From Polytrichum commune (Eukaryota; Streptophyta; Polytrichopsida; Polytrichales; Polytrichaceae), in the NCBI GenBank assembly GCA_950295325.1, contig OX485807.1:20059666-20123665 (forward strand): DNA of 64,000 nucleotides, read 5' to 3'. Position numbers and translations under genes: made by a program. Below, one piece after another: positions 23,608 through 35,887 of the stretch. How positions within the stretch are numbered: position 1 is the stretch's first letter; each line of letters begins with the position of its first letter. The notes beneath the pieces are model-generated. The model was not told where the DNA came from. It did not search any database and worked only from the letters and a program-made list of their open reading frames with translations.

Positions 23608-26112
23608 GTATGCAGTTTGGAAGTTACTTTTTGAAGTTGAATTCACACCGGAATCAATAATTATATTTGGTAACTCATGAAGGAATTCAAAACAAATGTT
23701 TGACGAATGGACTTGAAATCAAGATAGAAGGATTTTTCCATTTAGTTCATGCAAGTTTGTAGATAGGTTTTTAGATTGGGTTCCAATTAAGAAAACCACA
23801 CAGGGAAGACCAAATGAGTGTCAGGTGTTGCATCTAGGGATCACCATTGAGTTAATTGATAGACTACAAGAGAATTAAGATGTATTTAGGACAACAAACA
23901 CAGGGAAAATGACTTCTAGAGTGAGTTTTAGGATTGATTTAATTAAGGTTGAGGGTCACTCACAGCAGTACATGCAATTGATCAGTCACTCCCTTAGAAC
24001 CCACTCTCATCAGTGACATCACTCTTATAATGTGTTTTGCAATTCAGGGAGTCACAGCTCAGCCATAGACATTTGGGTACACCATTGTCTTAGAAACCCA
24101 AGGCAAGAACTCCTTAAGGTGACCATAGTCTCTTCACATAAGTGATCAAGAACCATAAGCCATGCCACCGGTTAGGAATCATCACACTTAAGCATGACTA
24201 GCCTGCTTCCAAATAAATTAATTCATTGATTTACTTTAATACCTCCAGGTTAGTTTAATGTTTAGTCATTCTAGATTTATCAAAATGGAATTTCAATACA
24301 TTAAAATTAATTGTGATGACATGCAAAAGTCTAGTTACAAGTGACGGGAACCGAGTCTAAGCGAACCGAACCGGGACCGAGAGCGTCTAAATCGCAGAAC
24401 TATTGTCTAACACGGCACGGCCATAGTCTAAGTATCCTTCCATAGTCTTAAGAACCAGTCACCAGTTCCAAATAACGAGTCTTGAGGCAAGTCCATAGTC
24501 TTAGTAACAGTAGCCAGTAACCAGTAAGCGTCTTGTTCTCGAATACTTACCTGGCACCTTTCCCTTATATGCTGACTCTTGGCAGGCTCACCAAACGATA
24601 TGGGATATGTGGCCCTCACCTTCCCCAGGTAGAGCACGCTCGCCTCTTCGCGACTCCGCGGCTCGCGTACACATTGCTTCGGATTTATCTTCTCTCTCCA
24701 TCTCCCGTCACCATATGCAATTTCCCTTGATCTCTTATAGGGATGACAGGTCCCACGGGAGGGTGAGCAAAGATTTAGATGTACCGGAAATCCATCTCAG
24801 TAAAACTTGAACAGTATGAAGCTCGATTCAATCGAGGCAATAGATTCGATCAATTCTCATTGTGCACTCCAAGGATTATCGATGGAGATCAAAATTAAGT
24901 CTAGAAAGCTATCTTCGCAATTCCTTGCCCAACATCAAGGGAACTCTCTGAGATAATCTTTTACTCGTCAAATAGGATGAGAGAAGTAATCTCCACCTTT
25001 CACAGCAAGTAGAATTACCGAGCTCCTCCCAGGTATACACTCTTCAAAGAAGAACGTTCACACAAACGGGTGCAATTGTGAATTTCTGATGCATTTTGAA
25101 TTTCACTTATTGACGGTGCTTGAATCACAACATAAACTCATCCCTGACAGGATTTCACATTCAATACAACAAATGTCATCAAGAACCAACATAGGAGGTT
25201 TGACACACTACAACTGCTTCCCGCGGTTTTAATCCCAGTGCAAATTTACATCCTTCAAAACATATTCCTTGTATTCAAATTTTACTGTCTCACAACCGAA
25301 TAACTTCTCAAATAGAACTCCCAGTTCCATCTCGGGTTTCACACCCCTTCCCAGAAAGTTATCTCACTCTGATCGGGAAAATTATACATGGAAGAGTTAT
25401 TCCTTTCACAGGATTAATGTATCACAGATAGAAAACAATTACCCTCTTCACAAGAGTAAAGGTATATTGTAATTCTTCCTGGACCCTTCTCGGACCCAAT
25501 TACAATTGTCTTAGACTTAATTTACTCAATACAGACACCACTCTCATAAATTTGATTCATACACTGACAACAGAGAGAATAGCTTCACAATGATATATTA
25601 TAGAAGGTTCAAGAGACATCGAGGGGCTTCACACCCGGAGTTCCAAGAGCCTATAGTTTTAAGATTCACACACACACAAGGAGTAAAAACTACCCTCTTC
25701 ACGAGTGGTAGGGATGATAATGGTCCCCTCTCTCTCTTGACTATAGTCCTTATCAGTTCCCTTTGCCACACAAAAATAACTACCTGGTCAACCATTGCAT
25801 CTGTTCGCAACCAGATTCCTAAGTACTTCCTGTTTCTCCTCAAGACTATAGTCCTTATCTTCTGACCCTTCAGCTCTCGTCTATGGTCATGCCAGTTGAA
25901 AAATGGTCATTTCCACTACATTCTTCCTATCTACCTCTTTTCTCACTAAGGTAGTCTTATGAACTGATTTCTGATTTGAAAACACACTAATTTTCAGAAA
26001 TCAATCCTACTGACCCAAAAATTTGGCTGACAAAGTTGTAAAAGGGGTGAAGATTCACTTAACTTTACAATTACACTTGATAATAATATTGAAAGGCATA
26101 ATCCTAGTATCC
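23608..26112. other. Intergenic DNA, no gene supported
   Basis: A stretch at about 24330-24800 is richer in GC and repeats short words such as CCATAGTCT and CCAGT. ACTATAGTCCTTATC occurs twice (about 25740 and 25845). Candidate frames are short and match no family I know. Confidence 0.35.
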
Positions 26113-26124
26113 TAAAGACACTAA

Positions 26125-26510
26125 GATAGATAGATAGATAGAAACTCCGGTCCCTTTTTAGCAAGGGGCCGGCGTGAATAAAGTGTCCGTTCGTAATGTC
26201 AATGACCCGATGCCCACTGGACAAGGGGACATTGGGGCAATACTACTCTCCCCTTTCGAGGATGGGCACTATAGTGACACACTATACTAGTTCCTAGCTA
26301 GCCACTAGTGCCTTGAAGATACCGGACATGGTATCCCCCCAAAGGGCTTTGAGGTACCCATACAACAAGGTCCAAGGACCCCCCACCATAGTTGGGTGGA
26401 CTAAGGTGGTGAGCACCACGCCGGCATGGGGAATAGAACCCACAACCTCCTCATTGGGGGCCATGAGCCCTAACCACCAAGCCAAGGCCCGTGGTGCCTT
26501 TAAAGACACT
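26125..26510 (-). mobile_element. tRNA-derived SINE with a perfect 12-bp target duplication
   Basis: Read on the minus strand, the head starts at 26510 and carries an A-box-like TGGCTTGGTGGTTAGG (about 26473-26486) and a B-box GGTTCTATTCC (26430-26440), the internal RNA polymerase III promoter of tRNA-derived SINEs. The body runs to a (TCTA)n tail at about 26125. TAAAGACACTAA flanks both sides exactly (26113-26124 and 26511-26522), as expected from target-primed retrotransposition. The copy is 386 bp. A sister lies at 45205-45517. Confidence 0.85.
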
Positions 26511-26522
26511 AAACCTTAATAT

Positions 26523-26901
26523 TAAGGTTTAAAAAAGAACACAAGCTTGCATAAACTCTAGAGCACCTAATTCTAGGGCAAAAAATTATGAGTCTTGGAG
26601 AAACCTTTTATGTTATTTTGTATATTATTATGTGTGCGAGTGAGCTATTCAAATGGTGTTGATCCAAATAATAATTCAGGTATACAAAGTTTCTCTCACC
26701 TTGAGATACCCATCAAATATCAATACTTAACTTGGCATTTTTTTAACGCCCATGGGTAGGATCTTCAATACCATTATTAATGTTGATTATTGATACCCAT
26801 GCATTCGCCTATAAGCAACACCAACACTGCAACAAATTAATGCCTCCATTGACACTCCTCTCTTCTCTTTAGAAGGTTTGCGCCATGCCAAAAAAAAAAA
26901 A
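26523..26901. other. Intergenic DNA ending in a poly(A) run
   Basis: No gene was recognised. A run of A at about 26890-26901 directly precedes the next MITE. Confidence 0.35.
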
Positions 26902-27390
26902 GGACCACTTCACACACGAGACCGAGAGCCCGTGACCATTACACTTCAAGCACTCTCATTGGTGGAAAGTGTGGAGGCGGTCCAAGTCCGCTTCACACTA
27001 CGCTTGAGGGACCAACGGAGTATGTGAATGGAGGATGGATGTAAAGTCTACATGGACTCCTACATGGCATTGAATGAATCATGCTTCATGGTCACTTGGA
27101 TTATTTTCAAAAACCACCTCTTGAAGGTATGCCTAACACCAAACCGGGAGACCATGTTCACAACCGTTGAATTATTCTATTTTATCATGTGCGAGGAGCC
27201 ACATAGATAGAAATTCCTTGAAATAGCATTTGGTTGAGGTCCTGGTCACATATGACTTCACACTACACTTGAGGGTCCATGACCACACTTCATGATTTTG
27301 GAGGTGTGTTGGGGCGGCTTGTGGACACTTTCTTTTGGGCTCTCACAATTTTATGGTGACGGCTCTTGGCTTGTGTGTGTGAAGTGGCCC
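26902..27390 (+). mobile_element. Harbinger-like MITE, GGGCCACTTC family, copy 2
   Basis: Aligns along its full length with copy 1 at 21501. The left end is GGACCACTTCACACACGAG and the right end GTGTGTGAAGTGGCCC, followed by TAA (27391-27393). On the left a poly(A) run replaces a clear TAA, so the duplication is not exact. An open stretch at 27028-27210 corresponds to that in the other copies. Confidence 0.7.
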
Positions 27391-27574
27391 TAAGTAAGAC
27401 GAGGAAAATATTGAGGGAGGGAGAAAGTTGGCCTACGGGTAAGTTAATTAAGGGACTTGTTCATGTGCACTTGGGAGTAGGTATGTGGTACATCTAGTAC
27501 CAAGAAGTATATGACTCCCAAGAGCCTTTGGATTTCCACACTCCCAAACAATGAACAGAGACAACCAACTGCTA

Positions 27575-27952
27575 CACTAAATATCATATTTAGTGCCACC
27601 AATTCTAATTGGCATGCTCAATACTGCTTGTAAACCGTGGTATAGTGTCACCAACACTAAATGTCAACCCAACATTATTTGTCATTCTTTGTAAATTTTT
27701 TGGGGGACATAGATTTACAGTGTTGCAATTACTGTCACTTACCAAGTGATTTTTCATCCAAATTTTAATCATCCATGACAATATTTCATTGTAAGTTGCT
27801 GACAAGAGAAGGTAGGGTTTGGGCCAATGGATGAACTCATCCATCATCATCCTTGACAGTATTTGTTCACTCAATTCATAAGAAGTCACATCTGAAAAGT
27901 TACCATAGTGGCATAAAATATCACATGACACTAAATTTCATATTATTTAGTG
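27575..27952 (-). mobile_element. Intact TA-flanked MITE (relative of 22511-23605)
   Basis: The ends CACTAAATATCATATTTAGTG and CATATTATTTAGTG are inverted and flanked by TA (27573-27574 and 27953-27954). The 378-bp element is the uninterrupted relative of the copy split by the hAT insertion. At the matching site it reads AAGTGACAGTAATTGCAACA on the minus strand. Confidence 0.7.
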
Positions 27953-28019
27953 TAGTTTGAGTTTCACTGCTCGAGTTTAAAAAATAAGTTGTTGAAGTTC
28001 AAGACTTTAGGAAAATTAA

Positions 28020-28165
28020 GCATCATTTTATAGGAATGTAGAGAATATACCTCAACCGAAATTAATGAAGATGAACCGAAAGATGTCAACATGTGACTGG
28101 TTAGACTTGGTCACACGAGGATCTCAACCGATTATGCCCCAAAAATCTACCTGGACACTGCTTCC
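28020..28165 (-). repeat. Solo arm of the AACCGGTT foldback family
   Basis: Shares GATGTCAACATGTGAC, GGATCTCAACCGATTATG and AAATCTACCTGGACACTG with the right arm of 38561-39508. No opposite arm is seen nearby. Confidence 0.55.
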
Positions 28166-28279
28166 AAATTGAACCATACAACTCGCTAAAGTCAGTGGGT
28201 GTAATTTGGTTAAGTTACTTCTCTTAATCAAACACTTATATTTGATTGGTATATGGCTAGGCACGGAGAAAAGAAAAAA

Positions 28280-28570
28280 TATTGTAAAGACACATGTTTA
28301 AAGCATATTGGACTACGTCTTCAAAATTGACTAATTACTCCACATTCGGTAGTGACCACAATCAGAAGGACATGTATATTCAGTTAAGGCATCAACAAAC
28401 ACGCATATTGTGATAATCGTAACTAAATGTAGGGAGGTCTGATTTTCAATCTTTTTTTGTTGATGTTTTGTTGATGGAACACTAATTTGAAAACATGAGT
28501 CTGGTCAATAGAAGATGGAAAACGAGAAAAGAACAAACCAAACAACACCCACATACCTTACTGCTTACCT
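28280..28570 (+). repeat. Dispersed repeat, pair with 36470-36780
   Basis: Shares ACACATGTTTAAA, GCATCAACAAAC, ATAATCGTAACTA and the exact word ACAAACCAAACAACACCCAC with 36470-36780 in the same order. Class unknown. Confidence 0.55.
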
Positions 28571-29044
28571 TGAGGTGTGTCCTGGTGCGGATGTTAGTAA
28601 TAGGTCAATGAAATGAGATAACGTTGGAATTTTATCAATTTCAACATACAATTCATAACATTACTTAGCCTACATCGCCAAATTTGGTGGTTCCAAGAAT
28701 ATGTTGAGATTTGTGTTGAGTTATTTGGAAATTGATGTCATGAGAACTCTCGATTCATGGTTGGAATATGACTTGCCTCCCATAGTTCGGGTGGCGTGTA
28801 GTTGGTTTAAGCCCTAAATGTCCAAGCATTTTTCACATTGTAAGACATATCCGTTATGTGTTATAAATTGAAGGTTGTAAGGCTAGAACACAAAAAAACT
28901 TGTGAATCAAACTTGCCAATATGGACTTAAAGTGCACATGCATGGACTTGGTATCTTGAAATAACTCAGTGGACTTCATGTGAGTGGTTGTTAGTTTCAA
29001 ACCAAATAGAAAAGAAAAATTACGCCAGTACGTAAATACCGGCA

Positions 29045-29170
29045 TGAAGGTGAGCCCGTTGGCCTAGTGCTGATCACGGTATTCCGTGATGCAGCATAGG
29101 TTTTATGCCTCCGTTAGGAGGTGGGCTCTGGGTGTATCATAAAACCTGTTTCTTTATGGTGGGGGGACGG
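29045..29170 (+). mobile_element. Possible tRNA-like SINE head
   Basis: An A-box-like GTTGGCCTAGTGCT (29058-29071) and a B-box-like GGTTTTATGCC (29099-29109) are spaced about 40 nt apart, with a small hairpin ATCACGG/CCGTGAT between them. That is the layout of a decayed tRNA-derived SINE head. No target duplication or second copy was identified. Confidence 0.35.
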
Positions 29171-31038
29171 GCGTTTGTTTATTATCTAATTTTCTTTTAT
29201 TTAGGATTAAGTACGTGAGGTATTTAATGGTGTTGAGGTGTATATTTTTCATGAGGGTTTTGATATTGGCTTTTGGATCAAACCAAATAGATATCTCATA
29301 AAGCGAGTTCACATGAGTTTTGGTTTAACCTTCTTACACCTTCTTATGAGCACATGTAGGGTTGTGATGTATCAGAACCTGAAAGTGGATTATAATTATA
29401 TAAGAAAGAAATGTCAGTATGGATGGAAAATGATGCTAGTTTAAGACATTCGTGAGTGAAATGTTTATGGATTGTGGAATGGTGTCAATAATGATAAATG
29501 TCCATGTGTCAAGTCTCATTCAATTGTGATTTGATGTACATTTCTTACCTCACGGGGTTCAAGTCGTGTATAACTTGCATGATTATCATTTCTACGAGCT
29601 TATATATTACTTCCATTCCTTGAGAATTGAAATTTGAGCAAGAAATGAAAGAAATCCTCATTTCATCAACGATTTCGTGATTTTTTTTTGCATCCAGTTG
29701 GTTGCGCACCGGCTTATTACTAGAAAACGAGGTGTGACAAAAGAGATAGGGCCTCGTTTAATGTACATTAAAGAATAAATAATATGCTGGAAGTTACATA
29801 GGTAAGTGAGTTCATTGCACTAAACTACTCACTTCTTAGTATCCAGCAACCTGAATTGAACAATTCCAAACTAAACAACATGCACCGCAAAACCCACACT
29901 ACTTATCCTTAGATGTTTCTTGATTTCATTATTTTTTTGGATTGTTGAAAGAAATTGCGATGATGTTGGGACTCAATAAATTCCCGTGTACAATTGTCAT
30001 AATATGCAAGTGCTTGAAGTTCAAATTTTGAGCACCCCACCTTGTGGGAAGAAAAACAAGGTGGATTGCTCAATTGTTATTATGTACAAAAATTGTTCAA
30101 TAAATACACTCTTGTACACCCACATGGGTTGGTATGGGTGCGTTGAGCCCCCCTCTCTCTTATGAGATGATGACAATGACAAGCAACCATTGAAGTGTCG
30201 TTTAAATACATGTGGACAATGACAAAAGACCGCGGAGTCATCTTTACAATACCGTAGAGGGCTCATTATTCCGAGAACAAGTTATGAATTGCTCCTCTAG
30301 TTGTGCCATGTGTCATTCATACATTCGCTGAGACCCCACTTGGAGTCCATGTGGATGCCACAGTCTGGCACTAGTAAAGATAAAATAGAGCACCCTCTAT
30401 GATACTTTGATTCAATCACCTGCCAAAAAGTTGAATGTATGGCAAAAGTGAAGGGTCACCTTATACAATTTTGTAAAGAAATGACACGTATACAAGGAAC
30501 TTGGAAATCGGCATGAGGAAACGATTACTGGGCAAATCAATGCTATAAGCGGAATATCATCTCATACACGATTTTCAACCAAGGCAATAAAGAAAAAGAA
30601 TAAGAAAAGAAAAAGAAACAAAGTGATGTAATTTAGAATGTTACGAAATTATATGAGTTCCCTTGATCATGTGCCCACCAAATGATGTACCCTACACCAA
30701 CACGCAACTTTAAACTAAAACTATGCACCAATGTGATATATTCGACTCCCTCAAATGTATGACTGTGGTACATAACATTGGCTTTGGGTAAAGTGTTGGT
30801 TCTTGTTAGAAGAGAACTTGTTCATTACAATCATTTGTAGTGACTCATGCATAAATAAATTATTTTGGTTGTCAATTGGAGGATTTTGGCTGCAATTTTT
30901 GGACAATGAGTAACCAAAACCCTCTGCTTGATAACCAACATGATTCATTTATGTAGTTTCTTGCCATGAGTCGCAATGGCCAAGCTGTAGCGGACAATTG
31001 CAATGGACAAGTTTTCTTCCAGTACCTGGGCACGCTAT
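29171..31038. other. Intergenic DNA, nothing recognised
   Basis: AT-rich sequence without supported gene, RNA or repeat boundaries. Confidence 0.35.
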
Positions 31039-31041
31039 TTA

Positions 31042-31533
31042 GGGCAAGTTTACACTAGTGACCACGGATCATAAGCAACACTCTTTAGATTCTCTATTTG
31101 GTTGAGAGATGATTCACGGTTCCCGATTGTTTTACACAAGGTCATAAAATATAAAACTATCCATGTCTAAAAATTGGTTAAAGATAGACATGGGAATGAC
31201 ATGGAATCCTACATGTCCATAGATGGATGATGTTTGGTGGTCAACCCAAATTTTGTTAGCCAGAGAATCCAAAGAGGTTGTCTCATCGCAAATTGAAAGT
31301 GCCCATGTCCAAAAAAAAACTATGTTTAGATTAACCCTATTTTTGACAATTATGTTTATTTCTTATTTTTCATTAAGAACACTATGTCGTCCCAATCTAA
31401 GTTTGTTTTACACAATGTCACATGACCAAGGCTTTTAAAAAGTGGTATGGGTTTCTCTTGGTCTTGGCAACAATAACCATGTGAAATCTTCAATAGTTTC
31501 TCCCAACCCTTGGTCACTTGTGTGAACCAACCC
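31042..31533. mobile_element. Harbinger-like MITE with TTA target duplication
   Basis: The left end GGGCAAGTTTACACTAGTG and the right end CACTTGTGTGAACCAACCC are inverted repeats continuing inward through ACCACGG/CCTTGGT. TTA lies outside both ends (31039-31041 and 31534-31536). The element is 492 bp without transposase. Its ends share the GGGCnnnTTyACAC pattern with the elements at 969, 1969 and 21501. Confidence 0.75.
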
Positions 31534-31589
31534 TTACCTTGCTCGGACAGAAACCTAACATGTAAGGTTCATCGATGTGCCTAATTTGG

Positions 31590-32010
31590 TTACTCATCTC
31601 AATTAAACACCTATATTAGAATGGTATGTGAATTGGTATGGCTCCAAAAACATTAAAAATAAAAAAATAAAAAAATAAAAAATAAAAAATAAAAACATGT
31701 GTTCCCAAAAAGATTGAAGTGTGTACTCAAAATATGATGACCATTCTAGACTCAACAACCAAGATAATTGGGGGAGACCTATATGACCATTTGATGAGCA
31801 CAAAAATCTTCACTTTGATAACGACTAAGATACTCAAACGAGCTCCAAAAACTATGAGGAAAGTGGATATGGCATACATTTTGGATTTGCTACTATCCAT
31901 CTAGTAGAAATCGCGTGTTTCATATCCTATAGAAGTGGGCTTGTTAGGAAAATAAAATAAAAATACAACCATTTGAAACCCATCCACCTTACGATAGTAT
32001 AACGCCCAAA
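31590..32010 (+). repeat. Best-preserved copy of dispersed family R1 (ends A and B)
   Basis: Begins with ACACCTATATTAGAATGGTA and ends past GAAGTGGGCTTGTTAGG, joining in one copy the two blocks seen separately elsewhere. It includes an AAAAT-rich simple repeat at 31653-31695. No coding capacity was found. Confidence 0.6.
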
Positions 32011-33507
32011 CTTGACCTTGGGCTAAGTACAACATATTTTGAGGGCAAGCCCATTCAAATCCGAACCCACCTACCGCATGCTTGTCCTAAAGTGCACACT
32101 AAAATTGTGAGCTGAGGAAGGGGTACTTGTATTTTGTCATCAAAGGTGTTTCCGTCAAAAGGACCGACCAAGCGTTTCGAGTTTCTAGCTTACTACTTTG
32201 ACTCCCACCATGATTATAACATACATATGGCCCGGCCACCCACCCACTCACTCACTCATCTAGCTAGGTCCTTGAACACCGATGAAAAGGGTCTTCATCG
32301 CAAGGATTTTTGAGGGGTACAAAATCATGAGGAGAACATGCATGGTCAAAGCGAAGCATCATCACCATAATCGGTAGTCAAATATCTCGCTCCGGAGCTA
32401 AGCTATCGAGTCAATGGCAATTAGTTCTAAACTCGTTTCATAATGTATGTGTACAAACAATCTCTTGCAATCTCATTGAGCTAGGTCTTTAAGTAAATCT
32501 AGATTTATGCCATGGATTTTGGATGTATTTGAATATTATACAAAACACGGTTTCATGAGCGGGTCTTATGATATGAATGATGGAAACTCAACTGTAGTTG
32601 TGAATACTTGTTGTAAGCACTTGTTCTCAGGGGGGGGGGGGGCAGTGTGTTAAAAAGTTAAGGATATAGGTGCGAACAACCACTATTTTATAGGGGGGTA
32701 TTACTTTCAATTTTTTTTTCACATGCTATCATTATGTAAATTTCTACTTTGGGTTAATAGAAAAATGGCTTGCATTACTTATAATTCCAAATTACCTATT
32801 ATTCCATACCCTATATTACTTTAAAGATGTCCAGTGCCATTTTTGATACCCTATATTACTCTTAAGTCCATTTATAATTTTTAGCCCCCATGTTTTTAAA
32901 ATACCCTATCATTTGTTCACACGTATATTGCTACTCCAACCAATGACTACCCTCCGAGCACTCGTTGTAAACATGTTATTACTCAACACTGATACTTTAT
33001 TGTTATGATGGACTACATACTCGCATGGATTTCTTAATTGCATTATTTCTTAAGGTTTGTATGATTAGGTTATTCATCGTATGAATGTTTTCCCTTAAAC
33101 ATGTTCTTTTGCAATGTGCATGTATCAACTTCGACACAAATGATACTCTCTCATATATGGATCACTTAGTTTTAAACACATCTTTGCGTAGCATTGCTAT
33201 GTTCCATCACCCACTTACCCTAGGCAAGAGAATAGTACGGCCAAGGGTCAAGTACGCCGCTTTAAAAAAAGAAAGCTTCATTTTGAGTATTGTGACAAGG
33301 TCTTCATGAAACAAGGCGACTCTATTATTTAGAAAAGGTCAGGGAGCACGAGGCTTAGTCATGAAAATATGTGGTTGGCTCTCCTTATGTGTACAATTTC
33401 TACCACACATCGGATGTATTTACACAACCTAGAGTTTCAAAATATTGTTTGTATGAGAGGTTCAAGTTTAGGAGTTCCCCTAAAAGTCGAGAAGAACTTT
33501 TTGTGTC
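32011..33507. other. Intergenic DNA, nothing recognised
   Basis: Contains a run of 13 G (32630-32642) and a repeated ACCCTATATTACT word (about 32808 and 32850). No gene supported. Confidence 0.35.
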
Positions 33508-34081
33508 CGGGCAAACACCTCTTTCCGATCATACCAACATAGAAGCTTGCATTATAATCCTCTAATTTTGGACACACATACAACTGAAATGTTATGTGGA
33601 CAACCCTAACTTCACAAAGATACCATTGGTCCGCCATAAGAGGTATAAATGTGCTTTTTATTAAACTTTTGAAATAAATTGAACTTTTCAAAACAATTTC
33701 AGGGAGCTATTGCCTCCCCCCTGTAACGATTAGCATACATACTATGAATTTGACTAGTTGCTAACGTCCCCAAACAAATGCAAGCATGAGATGTATGTAT
33801 ACAATCACCTCTGCCCGAGCATACCATCATACATGTTTACATTATAATCCTCTGATTTCAAACACATGGACAACCGAACCGATTTGTAAACAATTGACCT
33901 AACTTCACAAAGATGTGCTCCAATTAATCCACCATAAGAGATACGCATGCTCTTTAATACTCCTCCAAATTAGACTGAACTTTTAAGCTGATTTTGGGGA
34001 GATTTCGCTGCGACATACCATCATGGAATTGATGAGCCGCTGACAGCTCCAAACAAATGCCAGCATGAGATGTATGCATGA
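33508..34081 (+). repeat. Head-to-tail duplication of a ~295-bp unit
   Basis: Unit 1 (about 33508-33800) and unit 2 (about 33801-34081) share in order CACCTCTnnCCGAnCATACCA, CATTATAATCCTCT, CTAACTTCACAAAGAT, CCATAAGAG and AATGCnAGCATGAGATGTATG. Divergence is substantial, so the duplication is old. Confidence 0.65.
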
Positions 34082-35429
34082 CATTTAACTCAACTTTCCC
34101 CAGCTGCTCACTTCCTACTACTACTACTACGACGACGGAACTGCTCCAAAACTTTAAGTTCACCTTTTTGTGACTTGAACGAAGGTACAGAAGTGGTGGT
34201 GCCCTTTTTCCAGGGATTGAAGCATCCATCATAAGGCCGGGAGCAATGAATGGGGGGAGAACTGACAGCTAGTTGCAGGTGAACCGTTTGAGTTGCAGAG
34301 GGAAAAAATTAACCGCTTCAAATTCAAGAAACCAGGAGAAAATACCGATCGATGTGCAACAAATCCACAGAATATTCCTCCATTTTAAGTCTTGAAAAAA
34401 CGCTTGCATCTCGACCGACCGATCGATCGATCGAGCCCAATAATCTCTCCGGACACTGGCCAGAGAGCCTCAAACCGCTGTTCAGGTATTGTAGGTAGAC
34501 TACTACTACTGCTGCTACTGCTGCTACTGCTGCTACTACTACTGCTACGGCGGGGGACCAGTTACTATACCAACACATGCTCCTCCTCAGACTCCTGAGA
34601 CTCTCACAGACTCTCAGGCTCTGAAGCTTCAATTGAGTGTGACGGTGTAAAGGAGATTGACCGGTCTTTGTCATGTTGCCAATATTGAGCTATAACTCTC
34701 CCTGCCTGTGCTCCTATTCCCTCCCTTCCTATCAATGGGTGCCAAGGAATTGCGCCCTGGAGAGGAGTGAGTGTGGGACAGTCCACAGACAGCTTTTGGG
34801 CATATTTATATGCAAGATGCAACTCCCCCGCCTGCTCCGCTCGACAAACCTAGCTATGTAGCTAGCTACCTCCCTCACTGTTGGTCGTGGGCCTTGCCTG
34901 TCTGCGAGATTGCAAATTGTTTGATAGCACTTGGACGATGCCGCTGGATCGATCCATTGTGGTACTACCACTGCTCGATCGACCTACGTTGCGCCTTCCT
35001 TTTCCCCCAACGTGCCAGAAACCAGGAAGGAGATGTGTCTTTGTCGATTAATAATGACACGTGATCGAATTTTTGGTTGGTATATATCGTTGCCTCGTTC
35101 CTGAGCTTTGTGAAGATATGAGACACCGTCTTTCATCCATGCACTGAAATCTCAGGGTTCATATATATATATATATATATAGGAGCTTGAATGGGAGATC
35201 CACCGACTAAATTCTCACACAAAAGCTGAGACCCGCACCGCCCTAGCTGGCCACCACGTTGGATTGTCTAAGTGTCGCACTCCTTCGCTCCAGCTCGATT
35301 AATTGCAGAAACCTGAATGTGGCTGGACATATATATTATATGGTAAGTATGTATGTGGGCGTTGGTTGGTTCGTTTTTCATGGCATTCTCCGCATTCGAC
35401 CGAGTAGATTTACACAACGATGCTTGTGT
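34082..35429. other. GC-richer stretch with CTA/CTG and AT microsatellites
   Basis: Contains CTA/CGA repeats (34114-34136), a CTA/CTG array (about 34498-34548), TCGA repeats (about 34420), the palindrome TGGATCGATCCA and an (AT)n run (35158-35181). Composition differs from the surroundings and recalls promoter or 5'-UTR DNA. No open frame with a known domain or clear splice structure was found, so no gene is called. Confidence 0.4.
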
Positions 35430-35690
35430 TGCATTCGCGATGCTATGATGAAGTGTAGGCAAGAATCGGATTGGAAATCGGACCTCGGATTTAGTTAGGG
35501 TCATGGGAAGTGCGTGTTCGTTGGTTTTCTTAAACGGGTGACATAGGTCCTCTCAGGTGTGTTCATTATTGAGTGTGGAGTAGTTAATAAACGTTGGAGA
35601 TGTAGTCCAATCTCTTTTGAACATGTGTCGTTGTGGTGTTTGTTCTTTGATCCTAACGTGATTATACGTGTCAAATGTAGGTGTCCGATA
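35430..35690 (+). repeat. Dispersed repeat, pair with 56095-56350
   Basis: Both copies share GGAAATCGGAC, GAAAGTGCGTGT-like, GTGTTCAnTATTGAGTGTGG, GTAGTCCAAT and TTTGTTCTTTGATC in order. Identity is partial and no terminal repeats were found. Confidence 0.6.
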
Positions 35691-35850
35691 TAACACATGC
35701 ATGTCGTATGAGCATCCGCGATGTAGATAGTTACACCTAGAGCTTTGTTCCAGTGTGGCTTTGAAATCCGTGTGCCGTGTCAATTAGAGTGGTCGTCATG
35801 ACTTGTCCATAGCATTCTTTAGGTGCACCCAATGAATGACATATCAATTT

Positions 35851-35887
35851 AACCTCCCTTAAGCATCCAAGATGCTTAAGGGAGGTT
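35851..35887. repeat. Perfect 17-bp hairpin with 3-nt loop
   Basis: The arm AACCTCCCTTAAGCATC (35851-35867) and its exact complement (35871-35887) are separated by CAA. It is embedded in otherwise ordinary intergenic DNA. Confidence 0.9.

Noticed and set aside
34082-35429. Possible microRNA gene in the GC-richer stretch
   Set aside because: No stem of suitable length containing a conserved plant miRNA sequence was found.
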